Shown here piece after piece: positions 1-8,389 of a DNA stretch of 40,187 nt (position 1 is its first letter; every line of letters begins with the position of its first letter). Location of the stretch: the NCBI GenBank assembly GCA_017561765.1, contig JAFZBM010000026.1, positions 1 to 40,187 of the forward strand. Direction: 5' to 3'. A program made the position numbers and the translations under genes. The stretch is from Bacteroidales bacterium. Its GTDB lineage: Bacteria > Bacteroidota > Bacteroidia > Bacteroidales > UBA932. Under the pieces are notes generated by a model. It ran no database searches. It worked only from the letters and a program-made list of their open reading frames with translations, and was not told the origin of the DNA.

Positions 1-2
1 AG

Positions 3-1367
3 GACATGCAGTTCGAGCTTGATTTCGCCAAACTCTGCCATGAGGCGGTTGGGCGCCTGTCATCATGCAGGCTTGAACTCCAGCCTTCGTCTTTCTTCCG
101 TCTGCTTATGCAGGTGCTGTCCGGCGCTACGGTGCCTTTCGAAGGTGAACCCCTGGAAGGCATGCAGATAATGGGTCCGCTGGAACTGCGCGCAATGGAT
201 TTCGACAATCTTATCATCCTCAGCTGCAACGAGGGAGTGTTCCCGCGCCGCTCTGTCAGTGCTTCATTCATCCCGCCGGAGCTCCGGAAAGGCTTCGGAC
301 TGCCCACCTATGAGTATCAGGATGCGGTGTGGGCCTATTATTTCTACCGCATGATACAGCGTTGCTCGCGTGTATGGATGGTTTACGATTCACGCACCGA
401 GGGCCTCAAGGGAGGGGAGCCCAGCCGCTACCTGCGCCAGCTGGAGATGCACTTCGGCGTGAAATTCAATCATTTCGAGGCTCGGACAGCCCTGGGCCGC
501 GGAGAAGAGGAGGACGATATTCCCAAAACCGCCGATGACCTGACGGCGTTGCGTGAGAGCAGGCTGTCGGCCAGCGCCGTCAAGAACTACCTTACGTGCC
601 CCGTGCAGTTCTACTATGCCAGGGTCAAGGCCCTGGAAGCGGAGAAGGAAGTCAGCGAGTCGCTCGATGCCGGCATGCTGGGTAACGTGCTGCACGGAAC
701 CATGCAGGAGCTGTATCCGCCGGGCACCGTTGCCGATGCCGCCTTCATAAGTTCATTGCTTAAGTCGGAAGAGCGCATCAAGACCATAGTCAGGCGCCTG
801 ATATGCGAGCAGTTGAATACTTTCGACGTAAGCGGCCGCAACCTGGTGTTCGCCGATGTAATCTGCAGCTATGTGGATGCAATACTGAAGGCGGATCTGG
901 AGCTGGTGCGCAGGAGCGGCCCGCTGCACATACTTGGGACCGAGAAATGCGTTACCCAATCTGTCCGCGGCTTTAAGTTCGTTGGCTATATCGACCGTCT
1001 TGACTCGGTCGGACCCGGGAAATTGCGTGTCGTTGACTACAAGACAGGGCGCGTGAATCCCGAGGACCTGGATTTCGGAACCGTCGGCAAAGTGCCGCAG
1101 ATAGGCCTTCAATTGTATTTGTACAAGCGCCTGCTGGCGCCGTCCAAACCCGGTGCCGAAATCAGCGGCGCCATCTACCAGCCTGCGGCCCTGATAGGAG
1201 GGGAAGGCATATTCGACCATGCCCTTGACGAGGACTTCTGCTCCCGTATGGACTCTGAACTCGATTCCGTCCTTGACGAGATATCCGATCTTTCGGTGCC
1301 CTGGAAGAGGACGGAGAAAACTGAAGACTGTGCTTATTGTGACTTTAGAGCTATCTGCGGACGATGA
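3..1367 (+). CDS. AddB-like PD-(D/E)XK nuclease subunit, 5' truncated
   Basis: C-terminal part of a large recombination nuclease; the frame is open to the left edge, so the true start lies outside the window and the ATG at 6 is probably internal. Visible are a helicase-like stretch without an ATPase motif, then a RecB-type nuclease: GYIDRLDS followed by VVDYKTG supplies the metal-binding Asp and catalytic Asp/Lys. Counting from the ATG at 6, Cys198 (YLTCPVQF) and the closing CxxCxxxxxC (Cys442, 445, 451) match the four cysteines that hold the 4Fe-4S cluster in AddB. The stop overlaps the next start (ATGA), and the next gene is an AddA-like helicase, so the pair should form an AddAB-type double-strand-break resection complex. 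The family is clear; assignment to AddB rather than another PD-(D/E)XK partner rests on the cysteines and the neighbour. Confidence 0.88.
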   Translation, partial: DMQFELDFAKLCHEAVGRLSSCRLELQPSSFFRLLMQVLSGATVPFEGEPLEGMQIMGPLELRAMDFDNLIILSCNEGVFPRRSVSASFIPPELRKGFGLPTYEYQDAVWAYYFYRMIQRCSRVWMVYDSRTEGLKGGEPSRYLRQLEMHFGVKFNHFEARTALGRGEEEDDIPKTADDLTALRESRLSASAVKNYLTCPVQFYYARVKALEAEKEVSESLDAGMLGNVLHGTMQELYPPGTVADAAFISSLLKSEERIKTIVRRLICEQLNTFDVSGRNLVFADVICSYVDAILKADLELVRRSGPLHILGTEKCVTQSVRGFKFVGYIDRLDSVGPGKLRVVDYKTGRVNPEDLDFGTVGKVPQIGLQLYLYKRLLAPSKPGAEISGAIYQPAALIGGEGIFDHALDEDFCSRMDSELDSVLDEISDLSVPWKRTEKTEDCAYCDFRAICGR

Positions 1368-4126
1368 AGATAATAAAAGCAAGTGCCGGTTCGGGCAAGA
1401 CATACACCCTGTCCCATACCTATCTGGATTTTCTTCTGAAGTCCGACGACCCCTTCGCGTACAGGCATCTTCTGGCGGTGACTTTTACCAACAAGGCCAC
1501 GGCCGAAATGAAAGAACGCATACTCAACGACCTTGCCGCGGCCGCCGGAGGCGACGGCCCCGAAGCCGCAAGGGCGCGCCACTATCTGGTGAACATACTT
1601 CACGACTACGGTTCCTTCGGTGTGAGCACCATCGACCGCTTCTTCCAGCAGACCCTGCGCTCCTTCGCCAGGGAACTCGGACAGTTCTCTTCATATCAGG
1701 TTGAACTCGACAAGGACAGCCTGGTGACGGAAGCCATGGACCGGGTGCTGGACGGCGTTTCCGAAGATAAGAAAGACCTGATTAACTGGCTGAGGCTCAA
1801 CGCTATGGACCAGATCCGCCAGAGCGGGCGCCTGCGCCTTGACGAGGGGCTTGAAGAGACCGGTGCCAGGCTCCGGAGCGAGGAATACCAGCGGCTCAAG
1901 GAAAGCATGGACATAGACGAACAGCGGGACTATTCCAAGCAGCGTCTTGCCGGCATCAAGAAACTCTGTGCCCGTATCATGGGCGATTTCGAGAAGGAAG
2001 CGGCAGCCCTTGGCATCAAGCCGGAGAAAGGCAGGAGGATCAAATATCCCACCACCAAAAAGGCCCTCGCCGATCCTGCCGTGGCTGATTTCTTTGAAAA
2101 GAAGTATCCAGTATACGCCACTGCCGTTATTGTCGACCGCCAGCTTTACGGGCTGGGGGTGGCGAGGGAGTTCGACGCCGAGTTCGATGCCCTGCTCAAG
2201 GAGAAGAACGTGATGCCGCTGGACGAGTCCAACGCCCTGCTGAAGAAGATAATAGACGGTTCCGACGCACCCTTCGTGTACGAAAAGACCGGTACCCGTT
2301 ACGCCCATTATCTGCTTGACGAATTCCAGGACACTTCCCGCCTGCAGTGGGACAACTTCCTGCCGCTTCTGCGCGATGCCGACGGGGCGGGGGAGAACCT
2401 GATAGTGGGCGATGTAAAGCAGAGCATTTACCGCTGGCGCGATTCCGACTGGCGCCTGCTTGGCAGCGAAGTCCAGAAGGCCTTCCCCAGGGCAACCGTG
2501 ACGGTAAAAGAGGAAAACTGGAGGAGTACTTCTGCCGTCGTGAATGTTAACGGTAAGTTCTTCGAATATGCCTCCGAAGCCGTCGGATTGCAGGATATGT
2601 ATGAAAAGGTCCGCCAGCATGTCTGCGCCAAGGATGCGCAGAAAGGGTGCGTCCGCGTAAGTTTCACCTCCGACCAGATTGCGGCGGTGCTGGATTCCAT
2701 CGCCGATGTGCGCTCCCGCGGCGCCCGGCTGGGTGATATAGCAATCCTGGTCCGGGGACGGGCCGACGGAGCTGCGATAGCGGATGCCCTGCGTCTTGCC
2801 GACGTCAGCTTCATCTCCGACGACACTCTCGACCTCAAGGGGGCCGTGACGGTACGCCGCCTGGTGTCGCTTTTGAGCTTTTACGACGATCCGTCCAATA
2901 CCGTGGGCAGTTTCCTCGCGCAGTCGGTCGGCATTGAATTCCCCGACCATTATCATTCCCTGGTCGATTTCTGCGAATACCTTCTGCGTGAACTCAGGCC
3001 TTACGACCCTGCCGCCTTCGATGCGGAAACGCTCTTCATCGGGGCGTTCATGGATATGCTGCAGGACTGGGTGTCGGTCAACGGAAACAATGTCAAGGCC
3101 TTCATCCGCCAGTGGCAGGAAAAGAAAGACTGTTACATCGGTTCCCCGGCCAGTTCCGACGCCGTGCGCATAATGACGGTGCACAAGTCCAAGGGACTGG
3201 AGTTCCCGCATGTGATATTTCCCTTCGCCGACAAGGTGGTGCTGTTCAAGTCGGTGACGCGCTGGTGCGCCCTGAACGGCGGCGGAACGGCCCTTGGGCA
3301 CGAGGCGGACGGTATTTATCCCGTGGAGTTGAGCGGCAGTTCCCTCCGTACGCTTTTCGCTTCTGCGTATGAACAGGAAAGGTCTATGCAGATAGTCGAC
3401 AACCTGAATATCTTTTACGTGGCCATGACGCGTGCAGCCAAGAGCCTGCATGTGATTGCCAAGACTCCTGCCGTTGCCAAGGTCAAGGCACTGAAGGCCG
3501 GCAAGGCGATAGAGTGGTCCAATTTCTCGGAGATGCTGTACGCCTGGTGCGGCTGCTCTGAAGAGTGGATGGACGGAGTGCCTTACGATTTCAGCATCAT
3601 GGAACGTGAGGATAAGGGCTCTGGCGAGGCATTCCCTGCGGCCTATGAATCCATCCCGCTGGGCGGTCGGCTCAAAGCTTCGCAGGACGCGTCTGACTTC
3701 TTCGGCGATGACGGGGAGGTCGGGCCTGCGGCTTCCGGACGCCTGAAGGGCATTGAACTGCATGCCATTCTGTCGTCCGTGGATTCTGCGGATGATCTGC
3801 CTGCCGGTATGAACGGTGAGGACGCGGCAATGCTGCGGGAGCGCATCGAGGCGCATCCCGAATGGTTCGGCCCGGGTTTGCGCTCCCGCAACGAACTCAC
3901 CGTGTTCGGCTCCGACGGCACCCGCCATCGCCCCGACCGAGTTGTGGAAGGTGCTGACGGCGGGATAATAATAATTGACTATAAATTCGGCGCCGGGCGC
4001 GACAGTTACCTGTGGCAGGTCCGCCGCTACATGAACCTCTGGCGCCGCATGGGCTTCTCCGATGTGAGAGGCTACGTGTGGTACGTGCCCGGGGATAAGG
4101 TTGTGGAAGTCGCAAATGAGGCATAA
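1364..4126 (+). CDS. AddA/RecB-like UvrD-family helicase-nuclease
   Basis: 920-residue ATP-dependent helicase with a C-terminal nuclease, expected to process double-strand ends together with the upstream AddB-like protein. Superfamily 1 motifs appear in order: Walker A ASAGSGKT (residues 6-13), TFTNKAT, Walker B DEFQDT (319-324), GDVKQSIYRWR, the ENWRS motif, VHKSKGLEF (about 606-614) and YVAMTRA. Near the C-terminus RPDRVVEG and IIDYKFG (Asp872, Lys874) form a PD-(D/E)XK nuclease site. The helicase core is shorter than typical AddA of about 1200 residues, which is usual for Bacteroidota members. ATGA overlap with the upstream gene and direct abutment to the next gene (start at 4127) indicate translational coupling. 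Confidence 0.92.
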   Translation: MKIIKASAGSGKTYTLSHTYLDFLLKSDDPFAYRHLLAVTFTNKATAEMKERILNDLAAAAGGDGPEAARARHYLVNILHDYGSFGVSTIDRFFQQTLRSFARELGQFSSYQVELDKDSLVTEAMDRVLDGVSEDKKDLINWLRLNAMDQIRQSGRLRLDEGLEETGARLRSEEYQRLKESMDIDEQRDYSKQRLAGIKKLCARIMGDFEKEAAALGIKPEKGRRIKYPTTKKALADPAVADFFEKKYPVYATAVIVDRQLYGLGVAREFDAEFDALLKEKNVMPLDESNALLKKIIDGSDAPFVYEKTGTRYAHYLLDEFQDTSRLQWDNFLPLLRDADGAGENLIVGDVKQSIYRWRDSDWRLLGSEVQKAFPRATVTVKEENWRSTSAVVNVNGKFFEYASEAVGLQDMYEKVRQHVCAKDAQKGCVRVSFTSDQIAAVLDSIADVRSRGARLGDIAILVRGRADGAAIADALRLADVSFISDDTLDLKGAVTVRRLVSLLSFYDDPSNTVGSFLAQSVGIEFPDHYHSLVDFCEYLLRELRPYDPAAFDAETLFIGAFMDMLQDWVSVNGNNVKAFIRQWQEKKDCYIGSPASSDAVRIMTVHKSKGLEFPHVIFPFADKVVLFKSVTRWCALNGGGTALGHEADGIYPVELSGSSLRTLFASAYEQERSMQIVDNLNIFYVAMTRAAKSLHVIAKTPAVAKVKALKAGKAIEWSNFSEMLYAWCGCSEEWMDGVPYDFSIMEREDKGSGEAFPAAYESIPLGGRLKASQDASDFFGDDGEVGPAASGRLKGIELHAILSSVDSADDLPAGMNGEDAAMLRERIEAHPEWFGPGLRSRNELTVFGSDGTRHRPDRVVEGADGGIIIIDYKFGAGRDSYLWQVRRYMNLWRRMGFSDVRGYVWYVPGDKVVEVANEA

Positions 4127-5653
4127 ATGAAAGAATTTGAAATAACTTGTCCGCTTACGCGGGAGCCGAGGCTGAAGGAAATCGAGGCGAAGGCCGGGGG
4201 CATGAAGTGGGTGCTGAAGAAGCGCTCGGTTGATGCCCGCAAGGAACCGGTATGGCGTTATCAGTATGAGGCTTACGGCCCCGGTGAAACGCCGGATACC
4301 TATATTCAGGAGCCCTACAAAGATGTACATGATGCTCCGGCCATATTGATAGTAGGCGCCGGCCCTGCCGGAATGTTCGCGGCGCTGAAACTGCTTACCC
4401 TGGGCCTTAAACCGGTTGTGCTGGAGCGGGGTAAGGATGTCCATGCCCGCAAATTCGACATGGCGCGCCTCTCCCGCGAGGGCGTAGTTGATCCCGATTC
4501 CAATTACTGCTATGGCGAAGGCGGAGCAGGGGCATTTTCCGACGGTAAACTCTACACCCGCTCCTCCAAGCGGGGCGACATCCGCGAGGTCCTGTACCAG
4601 CTGGTCGACTTCGGAGCGTCCAAAGACATACTCATTGACGCCCATCCGCACATCGGTTCTGACAAACTCCCGCTGATAGTCGAGAATATTCGCAAATGCG
4701 TGATCCAGCACGGAGGCGAGTATCATTTCGGCGCCCGGGTGTGCCGTATCGAAAGCGCCCCTGACGGCGTCACCGCCGTTTGTGCCGACGGCAGCAGCTA
4801 CAGCGGACGGCGTCTCATACTCGCTGCGGGTCATTCAGCACGCGACGTGTACGAGATGCTTCAGTCCCGCGGCGGCTCGCTGGAGGCGAAGGGCTTTGCC
4901 CTGGGCGTACGCGTGGAGCATCCGCAGGAAAAAATCAACTTCCACCAGTATCACGGGCAATGGAAGCCGGGCGTTCCAGCTGCGGAATATTCCTTCGTGG
5001 AGCAGGTGGACGGCAGGGGAGTGTTTTCCTTCTGCATGTGTCCCGGAGGCATCCTTGTGCCGTCTTCAACCGAGCCCGGCACGGTGGTGCTGAACGGAAT
5101 GTCCAATTCCGGCCGCAGCGGCAAATTCGCCAACGCGGGCGTGGTCGTGCAGATCGAGCCTGAAGATGTCCCGGGCGGAGGCCCTTTCAAGCTTATGGAT
5201 TTCCAGCAGTCTGTGGAGAGGCTTATGTTCGACTGGTGCGAGCGCCAGCGCTGCTCCGGCGCCAAGGACCTCCCGCAGAATCCTATGGCGGCGCCGGCGC
5301 AGAGAATGGAAGATTTCTGTCTGGGCCGCCTGAGCAAGAAGATGCCGCCTACCTCATATTTTCCCGGCGTCATAAGCGCCCCGCTGCATGAACTCCTCCC
5401 TCCCATGGTGGCGCAGAGGCTCCAGAAAGCATTTCCGAGAGTCAGGATGAAGGGCTATTACACCAATGCCGCGCTGCTGCTGGGCGTGGAATCCCGGACA
5501 TCATCGCCCGTCAGGGTGCCCCGCGACCCGGAAACACTTCAGTATGTATCGGATCCTATGATCTACCCTTGCGGCGAAGGCGCGGGCTATTCCGGAGGCA
5601 TTGTGTCCAGCGCCATTGACGGCATTCGCTGCGCCGTGGCGGCCGCATCATAA
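4127..5653 (+). CDS. COG2509-type FAD-dependent oxidoreductase
   Basis: 508-residue flavoprotein. An N-terminal domain of about 70 residues precedes the dinucleotide-binding motif VGAGPAGMFAA (from residue 76), then VVLERG at the end of the second strand. The stretch CYGEGGAGAFSDGKLYTR and the C-terminal PCGEGAGYSGGIVSSAIDG are typical of the uncharacterised FAD-dependent dehydrogenase group COG2509; the latter contacts FAD. The substrate is unknown. It begins right after the AddA-like stop, so it is probably co-transcribed, although no functional link to DNA repair is evident. No signal peptide or membrane segment is seen, so it should be cytoplasmic. Confidence 0.85.
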   Translation: MKEFEITCPLTREPRLKEIEAKAGGMKWVLKKRSVDARKEPVWRYQYEAYGPGETPDTYIQEPYKDVHDAPAILIVGAGPAGMFAALKLLTLGLKPVVLERGKDVHARKFDMARLSREGVVDPDSNYCYGEGGAGAFSDGKLYTRSSKRGDIREVLYQLVDFGASKDILIDAHPHIGSDKLPLIVENIRKCVIQHGGEYHFGARVCRIESAPDGVTAVCADGSSYSGRRLILAAGHSARDVYEMLQSRGGSLEAKGFALGVRVEHPQEKINFHQYHGQWKPGVPAAEYSFVEQVDGRGVFSFCMCPGGILVPSSTEPGTVVLNGMSNSGRSGKFANAGVVVQIEPEDVPGGGPFKLMDFQQSVERLMFDWCERQRCSGAKDLPQNPMAAPAQRMEDFCLGRLSKKMPPTSYFPGVISAPLHELLPPMVAQRLQKAFPRVRMKGYYTNAALLLGVESRTSSPVRVPRDPETLQYVSDPMIYPCGEGAGYSGGIVSSAIDGIRCAVAAAS

Positions 5654-5671
5654 TATAGCTCTATTTTTTGT

Positions 5672-5679
5672 TATATTTG
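5672..5679 (+). promoter_or_regulatory. Putative -7 box (TATATTTG) of rhaB
   Basis: TATATTTG fits the Bacteroidota TAnnTTTG -7 element and lies 15 bases before the rhaB ATG. No good -33 TTG/TTTG is seen 19-21 bases upstream, so support is moderate. Confidence 0.5.
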
Positions 5680-5694
5680 CAGAAACAAACAGGT

Positions 5695-7125
5695 ATGACC
5701 AAGTCTTTCCTCGCTTTCGATTGCGGAGCCACCTCCGGCCGCGCGATTCTTGCGCGTCTTCACGGACAGTCATTCTCCATGGAGGAGGTCTATAGATTCC
5801 CTTCCGGGATCGTTCAGTCCGGCGGGCGTATGTACTGGGATGCGGAGGCTTTGTGCCGGCATCTCATCAGCTGCCTCAAGACGTTGGGGGACAATGGAAT
5901 ACAACTTGATTCGATAGGCATTGACACCTGGGGCGTGGACTTCGCCTGCATAGCGGCGGACGGCAATCTTGCCGGCAATCCGCGTTGCTATCGCGACTCG
6001 TACACCGTAGGCGTGCCAGAAAAAGTGTTTGAAATAGTTCCCCGGGAAGAGTTGTACGCCCGTACGGGGATTCAAATAATGAATTTCAACACTGTTTTCC
6101 AGCTGTTCGCGCAGACGCGGGAAGATGATGCTGCGCTGAAATCCGCCGGCAGCATTCTGTTCATGCCTGACCTCCTTTCGTATATGCTGACGGGCAACAA
6201 GGTGTGCGAATACACCGATGCGTCCACTTCAGGTATGATGGACCAGAAATCCAGGCAGTTCGACAAAGACCTTCTTGAACGCCTGGGCATAAGGACCGAT
6301 GTGCTGCTGCCTATTGTACAGCCGGGTTTCAAGGTGGGTGTGCTGAAAAAGGAGATAGCAGAACAGACAGGTCTGGGCGAAGTCCCGGTAATAGCCGTTG
6401 CCGGGCATGACACCGCTTCCGCCGTTGCCGCCGTTCCCGCGGAAGACGGGCGTTTTGCATACCTTAGCAGCGGCACCTGGAGCCTTATGGGCATCGAGGC
6501 CCCGGAACCTGTAATCAATGAAGACAGCGCGCGCCTTAATTTCACCAACGAAGGCGGAATAGAGGGCACTACGCGTTTCCTCAAGAATATTACCGGGATG
6601 TGGCTTCTTGAACAGTGCCGCAAGGTATGGAAGGGAGAGGGCAAGGATTACTCCTATGCGCAGCTGATGGACATGGCGCTTGCCGAAAAGGACTATACGG
6701 GCAGGATCAATCCCGACGACCCCCGCTTCGCCAGTCCCGCAAACATGGTGGAGGAGATTTGCGCCGCCGTGGGTGGCGGTGACATGTCGGATGCGAGTAT
6801 AGTCTCTTGTATCTACCACTCCCTGGCCGACCGCTACAAAGAAGTCCTTGACATGCTGCAGGGCTTCGCGCCGTTCAAGATAGAGAAACTCCATATAATA
6901 GGCGGCGGATCCGCCAACAATCTGCTCAACCAGTGGACTGCCGACGCAATAGGCATGCCGGTGGTGGCCGGCCCTGCCGAAGCCACGGCGATAGGCAATA
7001 TCATGATGCAGGCTAAGGCGGCGGGCCTCGTGAAAGACCGCTGGGAGATGCGGCGCATCATTGCGAAAACCTTTGCTGTAAAAACTTATTACCCTTGTCA
7101 TTTCGAGCGAAGTCGAGAAATCTAA
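5695..7125 (+). CDS. rhaB: Rhamnulokinase RhaB
   Basis: FGGY-family sugar kinase of 476 residues that phosphorylates L-rhamnulose to L-rhamnulose 1-phosphate. It opens with FLAFDCGATSGRAI (N-terminal phosphate-binding strand), has IDTWGVDFA near residue 90 and the GHDTASAVAAVP and YLSSGTWSLMG segments that characterise rhamnulokinases, and the late IIGGGSANNLLNQ motif of the ATP site. I chose ATG 5695 over an in-frame ATG at 5668 because the latter overlaps the -7 box. The next gene is L-rhamnose isomerase, 13 bases downstream. The last nine codons and the stop fall inside a repeat-like sequence (7096-7122), so the tail HFERSREI is probably not part of the conserved enzyme. Confidence 0.93.
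   Translation: MTKSFLAFDCGATSGRAILARLHGQSFSMEEVYRFPSGIVQSGGRMYWDAEALCRHLISCLKTLGDNGIQLDSIGIDTWGVDFACIAADGNLAGNPRCYRDSYTVGVPEKVFEIVPREELYARTGIQIMNFNTVFQLFAQTREDDAALKSAGSILFMPDLLSYMLTGNKVCEYTDASTSGMMDQKSRQFDKDLLERLGIRTDVLLPIVQPGFKVGVLKKEIAEQTGLGEVPVIAVAGHDTASAVAAVPAEDGRFAYLSSGTWSLMGIEAPEPVINEDSARLNFTNEGGIEGTTRFLKNITGMWLLEQCRKVWKGEGKDYSYAQLMDMALAEKDYTGRINPDDPRFASPANMVEEICAAVGGGDMSDASIVSCIYHSLADRYKEVLDMLQGFAPFKIEKLHIIGGGSANNLLNQWTADAIGMPVVAGPAEATAIGNIMMQAKAAGLVKDRWEMRRIIAKTFAVKTYYPCHFERSREI
7096..7122. repeat. REP-like palindromic element at rhaB 3' end
   Basis: The 27-base segment contains CATTTCGAGCGAAGTCGAG and then AAATC, with imperfect dyad symmetry (TTCGA ... TCGAGAA). Its translation HFERSREI is one I recall as a recurrent spurious peptide in Bacteroidota annotations, which suggests a dispersed intergenic repeat. 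Only one copy is present in this window, so the repeat status comes from recollection. Confidence 0.5.
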
Positions 7126-7138
7126 AAGAACAAAACAT

Positions 7139-8389
7139 ATGAAAGAAGCCCAGATTCTCCAGTCCTACGAGATTGCCCGCGAGCGTTATGCCGCACTCGG
7201 AGTGGACACCGACAAAGCCGTCGAGACCCTTGAAAACACTCCCATTTCACTGCACTGCTGGCAGACCGACGACGTGGTGGGATTCGAAAGGGGCGAAGCC
7301 CTGTCAGGCGGCATCCAGACCACCGGCAACTATCCGGGAAGGGCGAGGAACATAGAAGAAGTCCGCGCCGACGTTAAGTTCGCCAAGAGCCTCATTGCCG
7401 GCAACCACCGGCTGAATCTCCACGAAATTTACGGCGATTTCAAGGGCGAGCTTGTGGACCGTGACCAGGTGGAAGTCAAGCATTTCGAGAGCTGGATACA
7501 GTGGGCCAAGGAGAACGGCATGAAACTGGATTTCAACTCCACGTCGTTCTCACATCCAAAGAGCGGCAACCTTTCGCTCAGCAATCCCGATTCCGCCATA
7601 CGTGAATTCTGGATCGAGCACACCAAACGCTGCCGCCGTATCGCCGACGCCATGGGCAAGGCCCAGGGCGACCCATGTATCATGAATATCTGGGTGCACG
7701 ACGGAAGCAAGGACATGACGGTGGAGCGCAAGCGCTACCGCGAAATATTCGCCGAGTCCCTTGACGAGATACTGGAGGAAGATCTGCCCGGCATGAAGAC
7801 CTGTCTGGAGGCAAAGCTCTTCGGTATAGGCCTGGAGAGCTATACCGTTGGTTCTCATGACTTTGTGGCCGGCTACTGCGCAACCAGGAAGCTCATGTAC
7901 ACTCTTGACACTGGCCATTATGAGATGACCGAGAACGTGAGCGACATGGTTGCATCGCTGCTGCTGTTCGTTCCCGAGCTCATGCTCCATGTGAGCCGCC
8001 CCATACGCTGGGATTCCGACCATGTGACCATCATGAACGACCAGACCCTTGACCTGTTCAAGGAGATTGTAAGGGCCGGAGCGCTGAACCGCGCACACAT
8101 CGGACTCGACTATTTCGATGCCGCAATCAACCGCATCGGCGCCTATGTTATCGGTACCCGCGCCACCCAGAAATGCCTCCTTAGCGCCCTTCTGGAGCCG
8201 CTCGATAAACTGCGCGAGTATGAGGATGCCGACAAGGGATTCCAGCGCCTGGCATTGCTGGAGGAGGCCAAAACGCTTCCATTTGGCGCCGTGTTCGATT
8301 ATTTCAACTACAAGAACGGCGTCCCGGTGGGCGAAGCCTTCATACCCGAAATCGAAAGGTACGAAAGGGACGTCACAAGCAAGCGTTAA
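7139..8389 (+). CDS. rhaA: L-rhamnose isomerase
   Basis: 416 residues, close to the 419 of E. coli RhaA. Converts L-rhamnose to L-rhamnulose, the substrate of the kinase encoded just upstream. Recognised by the N-terminal NTPISLHCWQTDDVVGFE and GIQTTGNYPG segments, by KLDFNSTSFSHPKS, and by LDTGHYEMTENVSD and HIGLDYFDAAINRI, which carry His/Asp metal ligands of the xylose-isomerase-like barrel. Cytoplasmic, metal dependent. No rhamnulose-1-phosphate aldolase, permease or AraC-type regulator is in the window, so the rest of the pathway must lie elsewhere. The stop codon overlaps that of the convergent gene (TTAA, 8386-8389). Confidence 0.95.
   Translation: MKEAQILQSYEIARERYAALGVDTDKAVETLENTPISLHCWQTDDVVGFERGEALSGGIQTTGNYPGRARNIEEVRADVKFAKSLIAGNHRLNLHEIYGDFKGELVDRDQVEVKHFESWIQWAKENGMKLDFNSTSFSHPKSGNLSLSNPDSAIREFWIEHTKRCRRIADAMGKAQGDPCIMNIWVHDGSKDMTVERKRYREIFAESLDEILEEDLPGMKTCLEAKLFGIGLESYTVGSHDFVAGYCATRKLMYTLDTGHYEMTENVSDMVASLLLFVPELMLHVSRPIRWDSDHVTIMNDQTLDLFKEIVRAGALNRAHIGLDYFDAAINRIGAYVIGTRATQKCLLSALLEPLDKLREYEDADKGFQRLALLEEAKTLPFGAVFDYFNYKNGVPVGEAFIPEIERYERDVTSKR

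Noticed and set aside
1691-4834. Very long minus-strand open frame (over 1000 codons) opposite the AddA-like gene
   Set aside because: It is a shadow of GC-biased codon use on the plus strand, has no domain or signal, and spans the boundary of two well-supported genes.
5668-5694. Upstream in-frame ATG of rhaB
   Set aside because: It lies immediately before and over the -7 box; the conserved N-terminus begins at 5695.
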